From Wenzhouxiangella sp. (GTDB taxonomy: Bacteria; Pseudomonadota; Gammaproteobacteria; Xanthomonadales; Wenzhouxiangellaceae), in NCBI GenBank assembly GCA_007119095.1, contig SKQI01000131.1, positions 1 to 22,654 on the forward strand: a stretch of DNA of 22,654 nt, written 5' to 3'. Under the pieces are notes generated by a model that was not told where the DNA came from, searched no databases, and saw only the letters and a program-made list of their open reading frames with translations. A program made the position numbers and the translations under genes. Position 1 is the first letter of the stretch. Each line of letters begins with the position of its first letter. Shown here piece by piece: positions 7,801 through 14,854 of this stretch.

Positions 7801-8087
7801 GTCAACTCATAAGCGTCAGCGACTTGCGACATCTCAATCTGTCCGGAAACCAATTGTCCGGCTTTCTACCCAACTGGATAGGTGAGTTGACCAGCCTGCA
7901 AACGCTCTTCCTGCAAGATAATGCAATGGGCGGGCAGCTGCCTTCGCAGCTGATGAACCTGATCAATCTGTCTGATTCCGGTGGACTCAACCTCTGCGGA
8001 AACGGTTTCGTAACGTCAAACACCAGCCTTGATGCCTTTATTGTCAGCAAACATGTCGGCAATGACTGGCAAGGCTGTCAGCAATGA
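4851..8087 (+). CDS. Secreted plant-type leucine-rich-repeat protein
   Basis: This 1078-residue exported protein starts at TTG, with GGGGA 5 nt upstream and an immediate signal peptide (MKITPFAILAVCLAGGALA, cleavage before DVQ). Residues 20 to about 670 form a long region I do not recognise. Residues about 681-724 resemble the cap of plant LRR receptors: ERAALEDYYQAMDGQNWTNQ, then GGWMG and a Cys-x-Trp-x-Gly-x-x-Cys pattern. Residues 752-1039 are twelve 24-residue repeats of the form LxxLxLxxNxLSGxIPxxLGxLxx, the plant-specific LRR class, ending in a short LNLCGNGF cap. The protein is probably extracellular or surface-located and binds protein or glycan partners. It has no obvious sorting signal or membrane anchor. 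It stands alone on its strand and converges with the MazG-like gene. Function beyond binding is unknown. Confidence 0.93.
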   Translation: MKITPFAILAVCLAGGALADVQISQKLGVPETVLPELTLKQLAASTLAGDEIRSLEARSSNDSIFQDSFRYQPAPVRLSGRNWDHAGGHVAAWIGERVEPISVQVDSAGNYEIDLPGDIGADELIRLKARSEGQDDWRELVSVPASAPRLVGLSNSDGLVTAGEVLSLDFSVIGTAHWIATVQANGGQVASGYGEYQSLLAAVPENDVHAIATVIAAVLEDDRFELPALPPALTASCATVVDCLEDTNRFQAIRDHIDNMAPDLRADLEQLMQVDWCDTLDQRLWFLSPRPQANLNTTTQTRRLVSFEEQSRASGLTNEGAFTADCEGSDLMLELAEPLVQESFPSMLIDGVFVQVRELRTLSEIELRFVERRLEGDRIEQTLQWLLEYPDNPELSTGTQRVRTLHTVPRSESLSSFDPTDLIDGRFALAALVHEQDSQVVQAPSAGRIEFFADGTAVIIDTGENLQWAVDQNALSLWTLDQLLELTVVAHWQEMDETPFVLVERLERDSSGADWQLQAGSGFMAADLDVGPITSEGFYQDFGSRNSAHPRQTIAYELQEGIGWRLFTDPDPNSPQDIFASNSSPVYGWEPTSSGMVLRSCWFEGPVYEEPESCEFAYLRREFRLLQITDDRWYMLVNSAQWGSGAGTDLGEPPISNFTAVVFFERQSNSPPWFVSTLPAQERAALEDYYQAMDGQNWTNQGGWMGPAGTECRWAGIGCDQDLEHVTALGPFPFAPTHHGVLPPSLEQLSELEQLNLSISGPAEPFPQWLTQLQNLRRLNVANHPWTGALPASLADLTGLTHLVLTSGALAGEIPQAIGQLTQLQELSLSGNQLSGQIPDELTQLAALERLRLGANSLSGSIPENIGALQSLRELSLAGTQLSGSIPDSLGSLEQLETLLLGNNNLSGNIPASIGGLSSLITLNLGGNQLTGPIPEAFGNLSQLQNAFLSGNMLTGPLPDTLGNLDQLRNLNLSNNSISGSFPSQLISVSDLRHLNLSGNQLSGFLPNWIGELTSLQTLFLQDNAMGGQLPSQLMNLINLSDSGGLNLCGNGFVTSNTSLDAFIVSKHVGNDWQGCQQ
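7104..7967 (+). repeat. Twelve coding leucine-rich repeats, 72 nt each
   Basis: Within the LRR gene the reading frame divides exactly into twelve 24-codon units without insertions. Units 4 to 11 carry the SGxIP or close signature (for example SGQIP, SGSIP, TGPIP), and the first two and the last are more diverged. The exact periodicity shows that the solenoid is uninterrupted. Repeats are conserved at protein level and clearly diverged at DNA level, so this is not a recent expansion. Confidence 0.93.
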
Positions 8088-8116
8088 GCACTCAAGCCTG
8101 ACCCAATGCAATGGCT

Positions 8117-8139
8117 CCCGGGCGGTGTGCTCGCCCGGG
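8117..8139. terminator. Bidirectional terminator-like hairpin between convergent genes
   Basis: CCCGGGCG (8117-8124) and CGCCCGGG (8132-8139) form a perfect eight-pair stem around the 7-nt loop GTGTGCT. It starts 29 nt after the LRR stop codon and abuts the stop codon of the MazG-like gene on the other strand. No T-run follows on either strand, so it may block 3' exonucleases or assist Rho rather than act as a classic intrinsic terminator. Confidence 0.6.
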
Positions 8140-8535
8140 CTAAGGTTTCTGTTCGTAGTCGGTGTACTTGCGGGCGCTGCCACGGACCTGGTCGGCGGGG
8201 TACTTTTTGGCGTTGTGGCGCATTTTGTCGGCGACGGCTGGGCCGATGTCGATATCCAGCTGGTCGGACAAGGTGGCCAGGTAGATCTGGATATCGGCAA
8301 TTTCGTGGGCAACCTGGGCGCGGACTTCCGGGGTCAGGTCCTGGCTCTGCTCCGCGGTCAGCCACTGGAAATGTTCGAGTAGTTCGCCGACTTCACCGGC
8401 CAGGGCCATGGCCAGGTTTTTCGGCGTGTGAAACTGCTGCCAGTCGCGCTCGGCAACGAAGCGGCGGAATTCGGCTTTGAATGCCTTAAGCTCCGGCCAC
8501 TCTTCGCCGGATATGACGCGGTCAGATTGATTCAT
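8140..8535 (-). CDS. MazG-like nucleotide pyrophosphohydrolase
   Basis: This 131-residue protein belongs to the all-alpha NTP pyrophosphatase (MazG-like, RS21-C6/dCTPase-like) group, which cleaves nucleoside triphosphates to monophosphate and pyrophosphate and cleans up the nucleotide pool. The two acidic metal-binding motifs are visible: EVGELLEHFQW (ExxE) near the middle and HEIADIQIYL (ExxD) about 35 residues on. The C-terminal KMRHNAKKYP is also typical. I start at the ATG at 8535 (MNQSDRVISGEEWPELKAF), because an in-frame extension to 8727 has no family resemblance and would be rich in Pro and Ser. The Shine-Dalgarno is weak. The protein is cytosolic. It has no evident link to the surface-protein genes around it, and its preferred nucleotide cannot be told from sequence. 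Confidence 0.9.
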   Translation of the reverse strand: MNQSDRVISGEEWPELKAFKAEFRRFVAERDWQQFHTPKNLAMALAGEVGELLEHFQWLTAEQSQDLTPEVRAQVAHEIADIQIYLATLSDQLDIDIGPAVADKMRHNAKKYPADQVRGSARKYTDYEQKP

Positions 8536-8919
8536 CTGTTCAGTATCTTCGAGAAGGTGGCTGTCTGGCAAATTCGGTGCAGGGAATGGGCTCAGCCCGT
8601 GCCAAGCGACGGAACTCGGCAGCGCTTTTCCAGGCGCCAGAAGATCTTTCCTGTTTCTTTGAAATAACGCTATCGAGCCCGGATTAGCCAAATAAAGCTT
8701 CCCCAAAGGCTCGCAAATTCGTGGCACTAATTGGCCTGAAATCTCGATTTATAAGGTATAAGGTCCGTATGGTGCCGCCATCGCTTCCCGGCTATCGGGT
8801 AGCGTCAGTCAGCCGGGACCGCACAGGGAGAGATCGGGAGCCAAAGGGCTTCCGTTCGCCATTGCCGCGTCATTTTCGTGCGGTTGATGGCCAACAATAT
8901 CAACGAGGATGAAGCTGTC
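8536..8919. other. Divergent intergenic region
   Basis: This 384-nt gap lies between the divergent MazG-like gene and the giant exported-protein gene. The left half (8536-8730) shows only a short inverted repeat (GGGCT-C-AGCCC, 8588-8598) and no protein-like frame. The right half has an AT-rich, promoter-like patch with TATAAGG repeated in tandem (8750-8763) and then about 110 nt of closely packed inverted repeats, annotated separately as a leader. Confidence 0.6.
8782..8891 (+). promoter_or_regulatory. Candidate structured 5' leader with alternative stems
   Basis: Three successive hairpins precede the giant gene's start: TCCCGGCT/AGCCGGGA (8786-8793 with 8811-8818, perfect eight pairs); GGGAGCC-AAAG-GGCTTCC (8836-8853, seven pairs with one G-U); and GCCAT..CCGC with GCGG..ATGGC (8858-8891). 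The first stem competes with an alternative, CGCT-T-CCCG pairing with CGGG-T-AGCG (8782-8804), so the RNA could switch between two folds. The ribosome-binding site (GAGGA, 8905-8909) follows directly. I could not match it to a known riboswitch. The GCACAGGG and CAAAG strings recall cyclic-di-GMP-I aptamers, but the order and the core do not fit. Confidence 0.45.
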
Positions 8920-11900
8920 ATGAGCAAGGCTGATGCAACTCCGGTCGTTCGCACCTCACGGGGAAAATTCGTGTTTTTGCGGACCGTTCTGATCACTCTG
9001 GCCATCAGCGCATGGTCTCTGCCAAGCCTCGTTTCTGCCGACATTGAAGTCGACCTGGAAGACACCTCCACCATCCCGGGTGGCATTGCCGTTGTGCCGT
9101 TTACGCTGACCGCCGATGGCACCAGCGATTACTTTTTTGGCGATGTCGGCTACCCGGTGCCGGACTTCGAGCTTCGCTCACTGGCCTGGTGTCTACTGGG
9201 CAGCACGTCCCCGGGCACCTGCGAGCCCGGTGAGCCTGGAATAGTAGAAATTCGGGTCGGACCGGGGTCCGATCCGATGAACACCTTTACCGGCTATCTG
9301 CTTTTCGATGTGGACATCAACGCCGACCTTAGTGTCCTGGTGGTGGACTGGGATGCCGACTCTCTGGACTCCAACTCGGGCTTCATCACCTCATCCTGGT
9401 CACAGGTCTCGGTCGTCGATTCTTCCATTATTGTTCTGTCAGCAAGCCCCACTCTGGTGGATTTCGGCGAAGTTGAAATCGGCTCAGGCGGTGAGATCGA
9501 AACGGTGGAGATCTGCGGCACCCATGACCAGGCCGGTCCGCTCTGGGTGGTCGACATTCAAACCGACAACGAAAATTTCTTCATTGAACCGGACGCCGGC
9601 ACCTGCCCCGAGGAATATCCCTTCGACCTGACTGAACAAGCAGGCGGTTGCTGTACCAAGGAGGTGCTGTTTGTGCCTGACAGCGACGAGAATTTCCCGT
9701 CACAGCTGGACATTTTCTCCTCAACTGGCCAGAGCAGTTTGCCACTGAACGGATTGGGAGTTCCTGGCGGTGGCGCTTTCCTGCCAACTTTGTCGCCCCC
9801 TAGCCATGACTTCGCGACGGTTGCCACCAACACATCGAACACCCAGATTTTCGATGTATTCAATGATGGCAGTTTCCCGGGCGATATCAATGATGTCTTC
9901 ATCAGCGGTGACGAGGAATTTTCGATTGTTGGTGGCACCTGCGTAGCCCAACTGTTTCCGCTCCAGCTCGGCCCTGGTGAAGAGTGCACGATCGTCGTCG
10001 AATTTCTGGTGCCGGGACTGCTGCCCGGGCCGGTCGATTTTTCAGCCGAGCTTATCGTGGACACCGCGATTGGCGAGTTGAATGCCGCGCTGGCAGGTGC
10101 AGCAACGACTCTTGACCCGATTTTCAGCGACCGCTTCGACATTGAACTCCTGCCCCTGCTTGGTCTTCCGCGTGGCTTCAACGTACCCATGGGTGGTGGT
10201 ATTTTCGATTGTTCAATAATGAACTGGAGCAGCAGCGTCGATCTGGACGATAACGATACGGGCAGGCCTGACGAAGGTAACCGCCGTTATTCAGGCGAAT
10301 GTGGCCTGGCAGTACCGCTGGACACCCTGCCGCGCTACGTCGAAGATCTTAACCCTGACAATGAGGCTTTCTACAAGGCACGCTTCTACGCATTCTTCGA
10401 CGACATCGACAGCGGCGCGGTCCAGTTCTTCAAGGCCTTTGGTGATGAAATGGGCCGTGTTCAGGTCACCTATGAAGACGGTGACCTGATCTTCAGCGCC
10501 TTCGATAATGACAACGTTGAAATCAGCGAAGTCGTTGCCAATATCGGCAGCGGCTGGCATTCGATAGAAATCGTCTGGGAGTCAGGCCCGAACGCACAAG
10601 TCCTGCTTTCGGTGAACGACGGGCCTGATGTCGCGATAGAGGTCGATAACTCCGACCATCGTATCGATGATGTGCGGCTGGGCAACCTCGAACCCGCACT
10701 CAATGGTACCGGCCTTATCCATCTCGATGCTTTTGACTCACGCAGAATCAGCAGGCCTGGTCGTCTGCTGCGCGGCGATGCCAACGATGACGGTGTCGTT
10801 GATGTATTTGACCTGGACGCGATTGACCTTGAGCTGTTCTTGTCAATTGCCGCGCAAGGTCAGCCGGACTGCAACGAAGATGGCGTAGTCGACGTGCTCG
10901 ACCGCGAATGCATTGGCGAGATCATTGCCGGTGGTGAATCCATCGACTTCGCGATGGGCGAGATCTTTGCCGAACCAGGCCTGCCGATTGAACTGCCCGG
11001 CATCATGAACTTCAACGCCTTTGATGCCGATGAGATGTTTATCGATTTGGTGATCGATACCGATCTGCTGTCTTTTGGCACTTCGGGGATAGACTGCGGC
11101 AGCGTTGTCGAAGGCGCCGATCTAGGCGGCGGGCATATCTTGGTTTGCGAGTCTTTGGGTGCCGACACTCTCGGTGTCGGCATTTTGGGCAGCACACCTT
11201 TACCAGAAGGTGAGCTTTTCCGTCTGCTGCTTGATGTCGACCCGAGTGTCAGCGATGGTGACCAAACCAGCGTTGTTGTCGACTTCCCGGATTTCGCATT
11301 CCAAGGCATTCTGCTGCCTTCTACGATGGTTTCGGTCACCGATGGGACGATCATCTTTCAGGAATTCGAGGCCATCCTTTTGGTCGATCCACCAAGCCAT
11401 GATTTCGGTATTGTCGATGATGAAGATTTCCCGGTAACGCAAAACTTCATCTTCTTCAACGATGGCGTTCCCGGCTCTTTCGCTGATTTCGAAGTCGTGA
11501 ATTTATTCGGTGACACTGCGTTCAGCCTGATATTCGACGATTGCACCGGCGCCAGCCTGGCCGTCGGCGAAACCTGTGTGGTGACCGTCGAGTTCGATGC
11601 AGCCGCCCTGCTACCCGGTCTGTACACTGCGTCCCTGGATCTTCTGACCGATCCATCCATCGACCCTATCCCGATCAGCGGCACTCGGGCCGGCGGTGTT
11701 GACTTCGACATCGTCCCGGAGAGCGCTGACTTCGGATCCGTCCAATCCGGCGCCGATCCCGTTCTCCGCAGTTTTGATTTGATCAATACCGGTACCGGTT
11801 TGCTGTTCCTTGACGAAATCGACTTCCAGCTCAGCGGTGATACCGCGTTCAGCGTGGTGGACAATGGCTGCAATCCGGATCTGGTACTCAGCCCGGGCGA

Positions 11901-14838
11901 CAGTTGCGAGATCGTACTAGCCTTCCTCGGTGGCACCCAGGCACCGGGCAACTACACCGGGTTCTTTAGCGCCACTTCCTCCATCTCTTCGATCAGCGTC
12001 ATACTGACCGGCGCACGCGTCGCGTCGGCAAGTTTGTCGGTCAACCCGACAGCGCATGATTTTGGTCAGTTGACGAGCGCAGATTTCCCGGTCAGCCGTT
12101 CATTCACTATTGCCAACAGCGGCGAGCCGGGATCATCTCTGCTGGTTTCCAGTACCGTGCTGAGCGGCTCGCCCCTGTTTGGCTTTGTGGCAAACAATTG
12201 TCCGGGTGTCGCGCTGGCGGCGGGCCAGTCTTGCAGCTTCACCGTTGTGTTTGACGCCAGCGACGCCGATCCGGGCGATTACAGCGCGAGCGTGGCGGTT
12301 GCGTCCTCAGCCGGCGGCACGACGGTTTTGCTGTCCGGCAACCGCCAGTCGTCAGAGCTAAGTTTGAGTGTCACGCCGGAAAGCCATGACTTCGGCTCGC
12401 TTGAAGACGATGAACTACCAGCAAGCCAGACATTTACCGTGCAGGCCGTAGGCGATGAGGGCCCGCCCATCTTGATCAGCAATGTGAATCTGAGCGATAG
12501 CGACGCGTTCACCATTACTGCCGATTCCTGCACCGGTAGCGAGCTCGGCGCCGATGACAGCTGCCAGATCGAGGTCAGTTTCACCCCGTCAGCGCTGGCG
12601 CCCGGCGACTATGCCGCATCCCTGGAGATTGGCTCCGATCAACCGCTGGTCATAGCACTGAGCGGGCGTTACGTGATACCGCCTCCGGAGCCGGACTTTT
12701 TCCTGTTGCCCGCACCTTTCGCCCAGCAGCCAGGCGTGGCCGCTTACGTCGGCGCCGGCAGCTTCAGCGGCACCGGACGCGTTGTTGCAGCAGCCGGCCA
12801 GATCGGGCCAGCGGCCACGACTCGCTTTCTGATCAGCACGCCGACTGAAGGTGCGGTCTACCTTGTGGCCGACGGCGACTTCAATTCCCCGGCACGCCAG
12901 CTTGATAGCGAGCTTGCTGCCGCGATTCGCTTCCAGCTTGCCGATCCGTCTCCGTTCGGCATGAGCCTGGCCGGCGGCGGCGATTTTCGCGCTTCCGGTC
13001 ATTCCGCCATCGCCCTGGGGGATTATCAGGGCGACCGCGTCGTGTTGTTGTTTGGCGGCGACGATACACCGCCAGGCCCTGCAGATGTCGACCTGACCGA
13101 CGCACCAGGCGACGGTGCTGAAGCCGGCGCCGGGTTCGAGTCCATCGTGATCACAGGCACGACGCTGGCGACCGATGCGTTCGAACTGGCCTTTATCGGT
13201 GACTTCAACGGCAACGGTCATGATGACCTGGCTATCGGTCTGCCCGACTATGGCAGCGATGGCCAGGGCCGGGTTTACGTTCTGTTCGGCAACAGCAACA
13301 ACACCAATATCAACCTGGATGACCTGTCTTCTGATCAAGGCATCATCATTGACGGCACAGTTCCGATGGGCGGCCTGGGCTTCAGTCTGGACGGCGCCGG
13401 CGACTTCAACGGCAACGGCCTGGCAGACCTGGTCATCGGTGCGCCATTCGGCAATGACTACGGCCGTGTCTATCTGGTGTTCGGCCACGACGCAGTGGAA
13501 AACATCAGCGTCGATGAGCTGGATGGCAGCAACGGCTTTGCGGTGCGCATGCCGGTCGAGTCCAGCGCCGGACCGCGTTTCGGCTACTCGGTAGCCGGTG
13601 CCGGTGACTTTGACGGCGATGGCCTGGCTGATGTCATCGTCGGCGCACCGCGCTCCTTGTTGACCGGGCAGCCAAGCGCCCCGGGCCAGGCCCGGATCCT
13701 GTTCGGATCGTCCAGCATGGAAGCTGCCGATGTTCTGGTCGACGATACAAGCACTGTGCGTCAACTGGCCATCAACCCGTTCAATGTCGGCAACAACAGC
13801 ATGTTCGGCTTCTCGGTGACCGGGCTGGGCGATGGCAGCCGCAATGGTTTCAGTGACGTCGCCATCGGCGACCCCGGCTTCGGCGACGCGTCGGGCAATG
13901 GCGGACTGCCCCGGTTCTCAGGTCAAGCCTATACCGTGTTCGGCCGGGCCAACCCACCGGGTTCCTTGATTGCCGAATCACTGGAGACGAGCCAGGGCAT
14001 TGTTTATCGTCCTCAGCAATCGCTGGTGCGGGCGGGCTGGGCTGTTGCAGGCGTCGGTGATTTCAGTGGCGACGGTTTCCCGGATCTGCTCGTGACGGCA
14101 CCGGGCGGTTCAACCCAACAGGGCGGCGAGCAAGGCCAGGCCTGGATCGTCGGCGGGCGAGAAACAGCTCTGGATATCGACCCGGTGATCGAAAGCATCA
14201 ATCCGCCGGCCGGCCTCTTTGCTGGCGGCCAGACCATCACCATTGTCGGGCGCCACTTTCTTGAAGGGGCCGAAGTCTGGTTCGGAGACCAGGCCTGTGT
14301 TGAGCTGGAACGCATTGACCATCGTCAACTGCAGTGCCTGAGCCCGCCATCGGATACGCCCATTGTCGATATCAGCGTCGTCAACCCCGATGGCACTGGC
14401 GATACGGTCAACGAGGGCTTCCGCTATGTTGGCCCGACTGCGCTGGAAATCAGTGCCGCGGCATTTCCCGGTCAATTCGGACAATCCGGACGGCTGGCTG
14501 AGTTCGAAGTGTTCAATGGTGGTGACGTGCCAGCCGAGCAGCTGGTGCTGACGATCACCGTGGACAATGCCGACCTGATCGGCTGGTTCAGCCTGACGCC
14601 TCAATGCGTGGTTGAGGGGCAGAGCGCCACCTGTGACTTTTCCGAGCTCGTCCCCTGGCAATGCGCTATCGAAGACCAACAAGCCGTTTGCATTCTCGAC
14701 CGTTTGCCAAGCAGTGCGCGCGCGGCCGTGTTACTGGATCTGGGCGGTGCCGGTGTGATTGCAACCACGCTGCAGGTGACTTCGGTCAACGCGGATACAA
14801 AGAATGCCGATGCCGAGCTATTCGGCGCCAACGAATAA
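8920..14838 (+). CDS. Giant exported mosaic protein: cohesin-like, dockerin-like, HDFG Ig-like, FG-GAP propeller, IPT
   Basis: The ATG at 8920 (GAGGA 10 nt upstream) gives a 1972-residue protein with a standard signal peptide (cleavage near SLVSA-DIEV, residue 40); a start at 8887 would only lengthen the N-tail. In order: a beta-rich, possibly cohesin-like N-domain (41-170); two diverged choice-of-anchor-D type Ig-like modules (about 173-400); an IFSDRFD motif at 401-407 that opens a concanavalin-like domain (about 400-610); a dockerin-like pair of EF-hand loops (D620-D631, D650-D661); a cohesin-like domain (about 673-817); four tandem HDFG Ig-like modules (about 821-1250); a seven-bladed integrin-type FG-GAP propeller (about 1270-1747) with Ca-binding DxNGNG/DxDGDG loops; an IPT/TIG domain (about 1753-1840); and a Cys-containing C-domain. 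It has no membrane anchor. It is probably an adhesin or matrix protein and shares an operon with the autotransporter gene 16 bp on. Confidence 0.94.
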   Translation: MSKADATPVVRTSRGKFVFLRTVLITLAISAWSLPSLVSADIEVDLEDTSTIPGGIAVVPFTLTADGTSDYFFGDVGYPVPDFELRSLAWCLLGSTSPGTCEPGEPGIVEIRVGPGSDPMNTFTGYLLFDVDINADLSVLVVDWDADSLDSNSGFITSSWSQVSVVDSSIIVLSASPTLVDFGEVEIGSGGEIETVEICGTHDQAGPLWVVDIQTDNENFFIEPDAGTCPEEYPFDLTEQAGGCCTKEVLFVPDSDENFPSQLDIFSSTGQSSLPLNGLGVPGGGAFLPTLSPPSHDFATVATNTSNTQIFDVFNDGSFPGDINDVFISGDEEFSIVGGTCVAQLFPLQLGPGEECTIVVEFLVPGLLPGPVDFSAELIVDTAIGELNAALAGAATTLDPIFSDRFDIELLPLLGLPRGFNVPMGGGIFDCSIMNWSSSVDLDDNDTGRPDEGNRRYSGECGLAVPLDTLPRYVEDLNPDNEAFYKARFYAFFDDIDSGAVQFFKAFGDEMGRVQVTYEDGDLIFSAFDNDNVEISEVVANIGSGWHSIEIVWESGPNAQVLLSVNDGPDVAIEVDNSDHRIDDVRLGNLEPALNGTGLIHLDAFDSRRISRPGRLLRGDANDDGVVDVFDLDAIDLELFLSIAAQGQPDCNEDGVVDVLDRECIGEIIAGGESIDFAMGEIFAEPGLPIELPGIMNFNAFDADEMFIDLVIDTDLLSFGTSGIDCGSVVEGADLGGGHILVCESLGADTLGVGILGSTPLPEGELFRLLLDVDPSVSDGDQTSVVVDFPDFAFQGILLPSTMVSVTDGTIIFQEFEAILLVDPPSHDFGIVDDEDFPVTQNFIFFNDGVPGSFADFEVVNLFGDTAFSLIFDDCTGASLAVGETCVVTVEFDAAALLPGLYTASLDLLTDPSIDPIPISGTRAGGVDFDIVPESADFGSVQSGADPVLRSFDLINTGTGLLFLDEIDFQLSGDTAFSVVDNGCNPDLVLSPGDSCEIVLAFLGGTQAPGNYTGFFSATSSISSISVILTGARVASASLSVNPTAHDFGQLTSADFPVSRSFTIANSGEPGSSLLVSSTVLSGSPLFGFVANNCPGVALAAGQSCSFTVVFDASDADPGDYSASVAVASSAGGTTVLLSGNRQSSELSLSVTPESHDFGSLEDDELPASQTFTVQAVGDEGPPILISNVNLSDSDAFTITADSCTGSELGADDSCQIEVSFTPSALAPGDYAASLEIGSDQPLVIALSGRYVIPPPEPDFFLLPAPFAQQPGVAAYVGAGSFSGTGRVVAAAGQIGPAATTRFLISTPTEGAVYLVADGDFNSPARQLDSELAAAIRFQLADPSPFGMSLAGGGDFRASGHSAIALGDYQGDRVVLLFGGDDTPPGPADVDLTDAPGDGAEAGAGFESIVITGTTLATDAFELAFIGDFNGNGHDDLAIGLPDYGSDGQGRVYVLFGNSNNTNINLDDLSSDQGIIIDGTVPMGGLGFSLDGAGDFNGNGLADLVIGAPFGNDYGRVYLVFGHDAVENISVDELDGSNGFAVRMPVESSAGPRFGYSVAGAGDFDGDGLADVIVGAPRSLLTGQPSAPGQARILFGSSSMEAADVLVDDTSTVRQLAINPFNVGNNSMFGFSVTGLGDGSRNGFSDVAIGDPGFGDASGNGGLPRFSGQAYTVFGRANPPGSLIAESLETSQGIVYRPQQSLVRAGWAVAGVGDFSGDGFPDLLVTAPGGSTQQGGEQGQAWIVGGRETALDIDPVIESINPPAGLFAGGQTITIVGRHFLEGAEVWFGDQACVELERIDHRQLQCLSPPSDTPIVDISVVNPDGTGDTVNEGFRYVGPTALEISAAAFPGQFGQSGRLAEFEVFNGGDVPAEQLVLTITVDNADLIGWFSLTPQCVVEGQSATCDFSELVPWQCAIEDQQAVCILDRLPSSARAAVLLDLGGAGVIATTLQVTSVNADTKNADAELFGANE
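11383..12666 (+). repeat. Four tandem HDFG-type Ig-like modules in the giant protein
   Basis: The signature HDFG (ADFG in the second module) recurs with its His/Ala codon at 11398, 11725, 12055 and 12385, a period of 109-110 residues. Each module continues with a FTIxNxGxxG-like strand, a conserved Cys within an xCxGxxLAxGxSC-type stretch, and a GxYxAxLxxxS strand ending in LSG or ISG. This is the ASPM-SPD2-Hydin/choice-of-anchor-D style of beta-sandwich. The DNA is diverged between copies. Confidence 0.88.
12751..14160 (+). repeat. Seven FG-GAP blades of an integrin-type propeller
   Basis: The G-x-G-[DS]-F/G motif recurs with its Asp (Ser in the first) at residues 1281, 1355, 1428, 1495, 1563, 1638 and 1714, giving seven units of 67-76 residues, the number needed for a closed integrin-alpha-like propeller. 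Units 3, 4, 5 and 7 keep a full calcium loop (DFNGNG, DFNGNG, DFDGDG, DFSGDG). Units 1 and 2 are degenerate, and unit 6 is partly so. Confidence 0.88.
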
Positions 14839-14854
14839 TCTGAGGGAGTAGACC

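Noticed and set aside
7104..7967. A CRISPR-like or satellite array, because of regular 72-nt spacing.
   Set aside because: The periodicity is that of 24-residue leucine-rich repeats in an intact reading frame, with diverged DNA between units.
8536..8727. A 64-codon N-terminal extension of the MazG-like protein.
   Set aside because: The extension has no MazG features and is rich in Pro, Ser and Leu, and the family domain starts right after the ATG at 8535.
8780..8860. A cyclic-di-GMP-I (GEMM) riboswitch, suggested by GCACAGGG, CCAAAGGG and GGTAGC strings.
   Set aside because: The strings are in the wrong order, and the conserved GCAAACC and CGCAAAGCC core segments are absent, on both strands. 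I keep it only as an unclassified structured leader.
12589..13764. A 391-codon open frame on the - strand.
   Set aside because: It lies fully opposite the FG-GAP propeller of the giant protein and is explained as the complement of regular, high-GC repeats.
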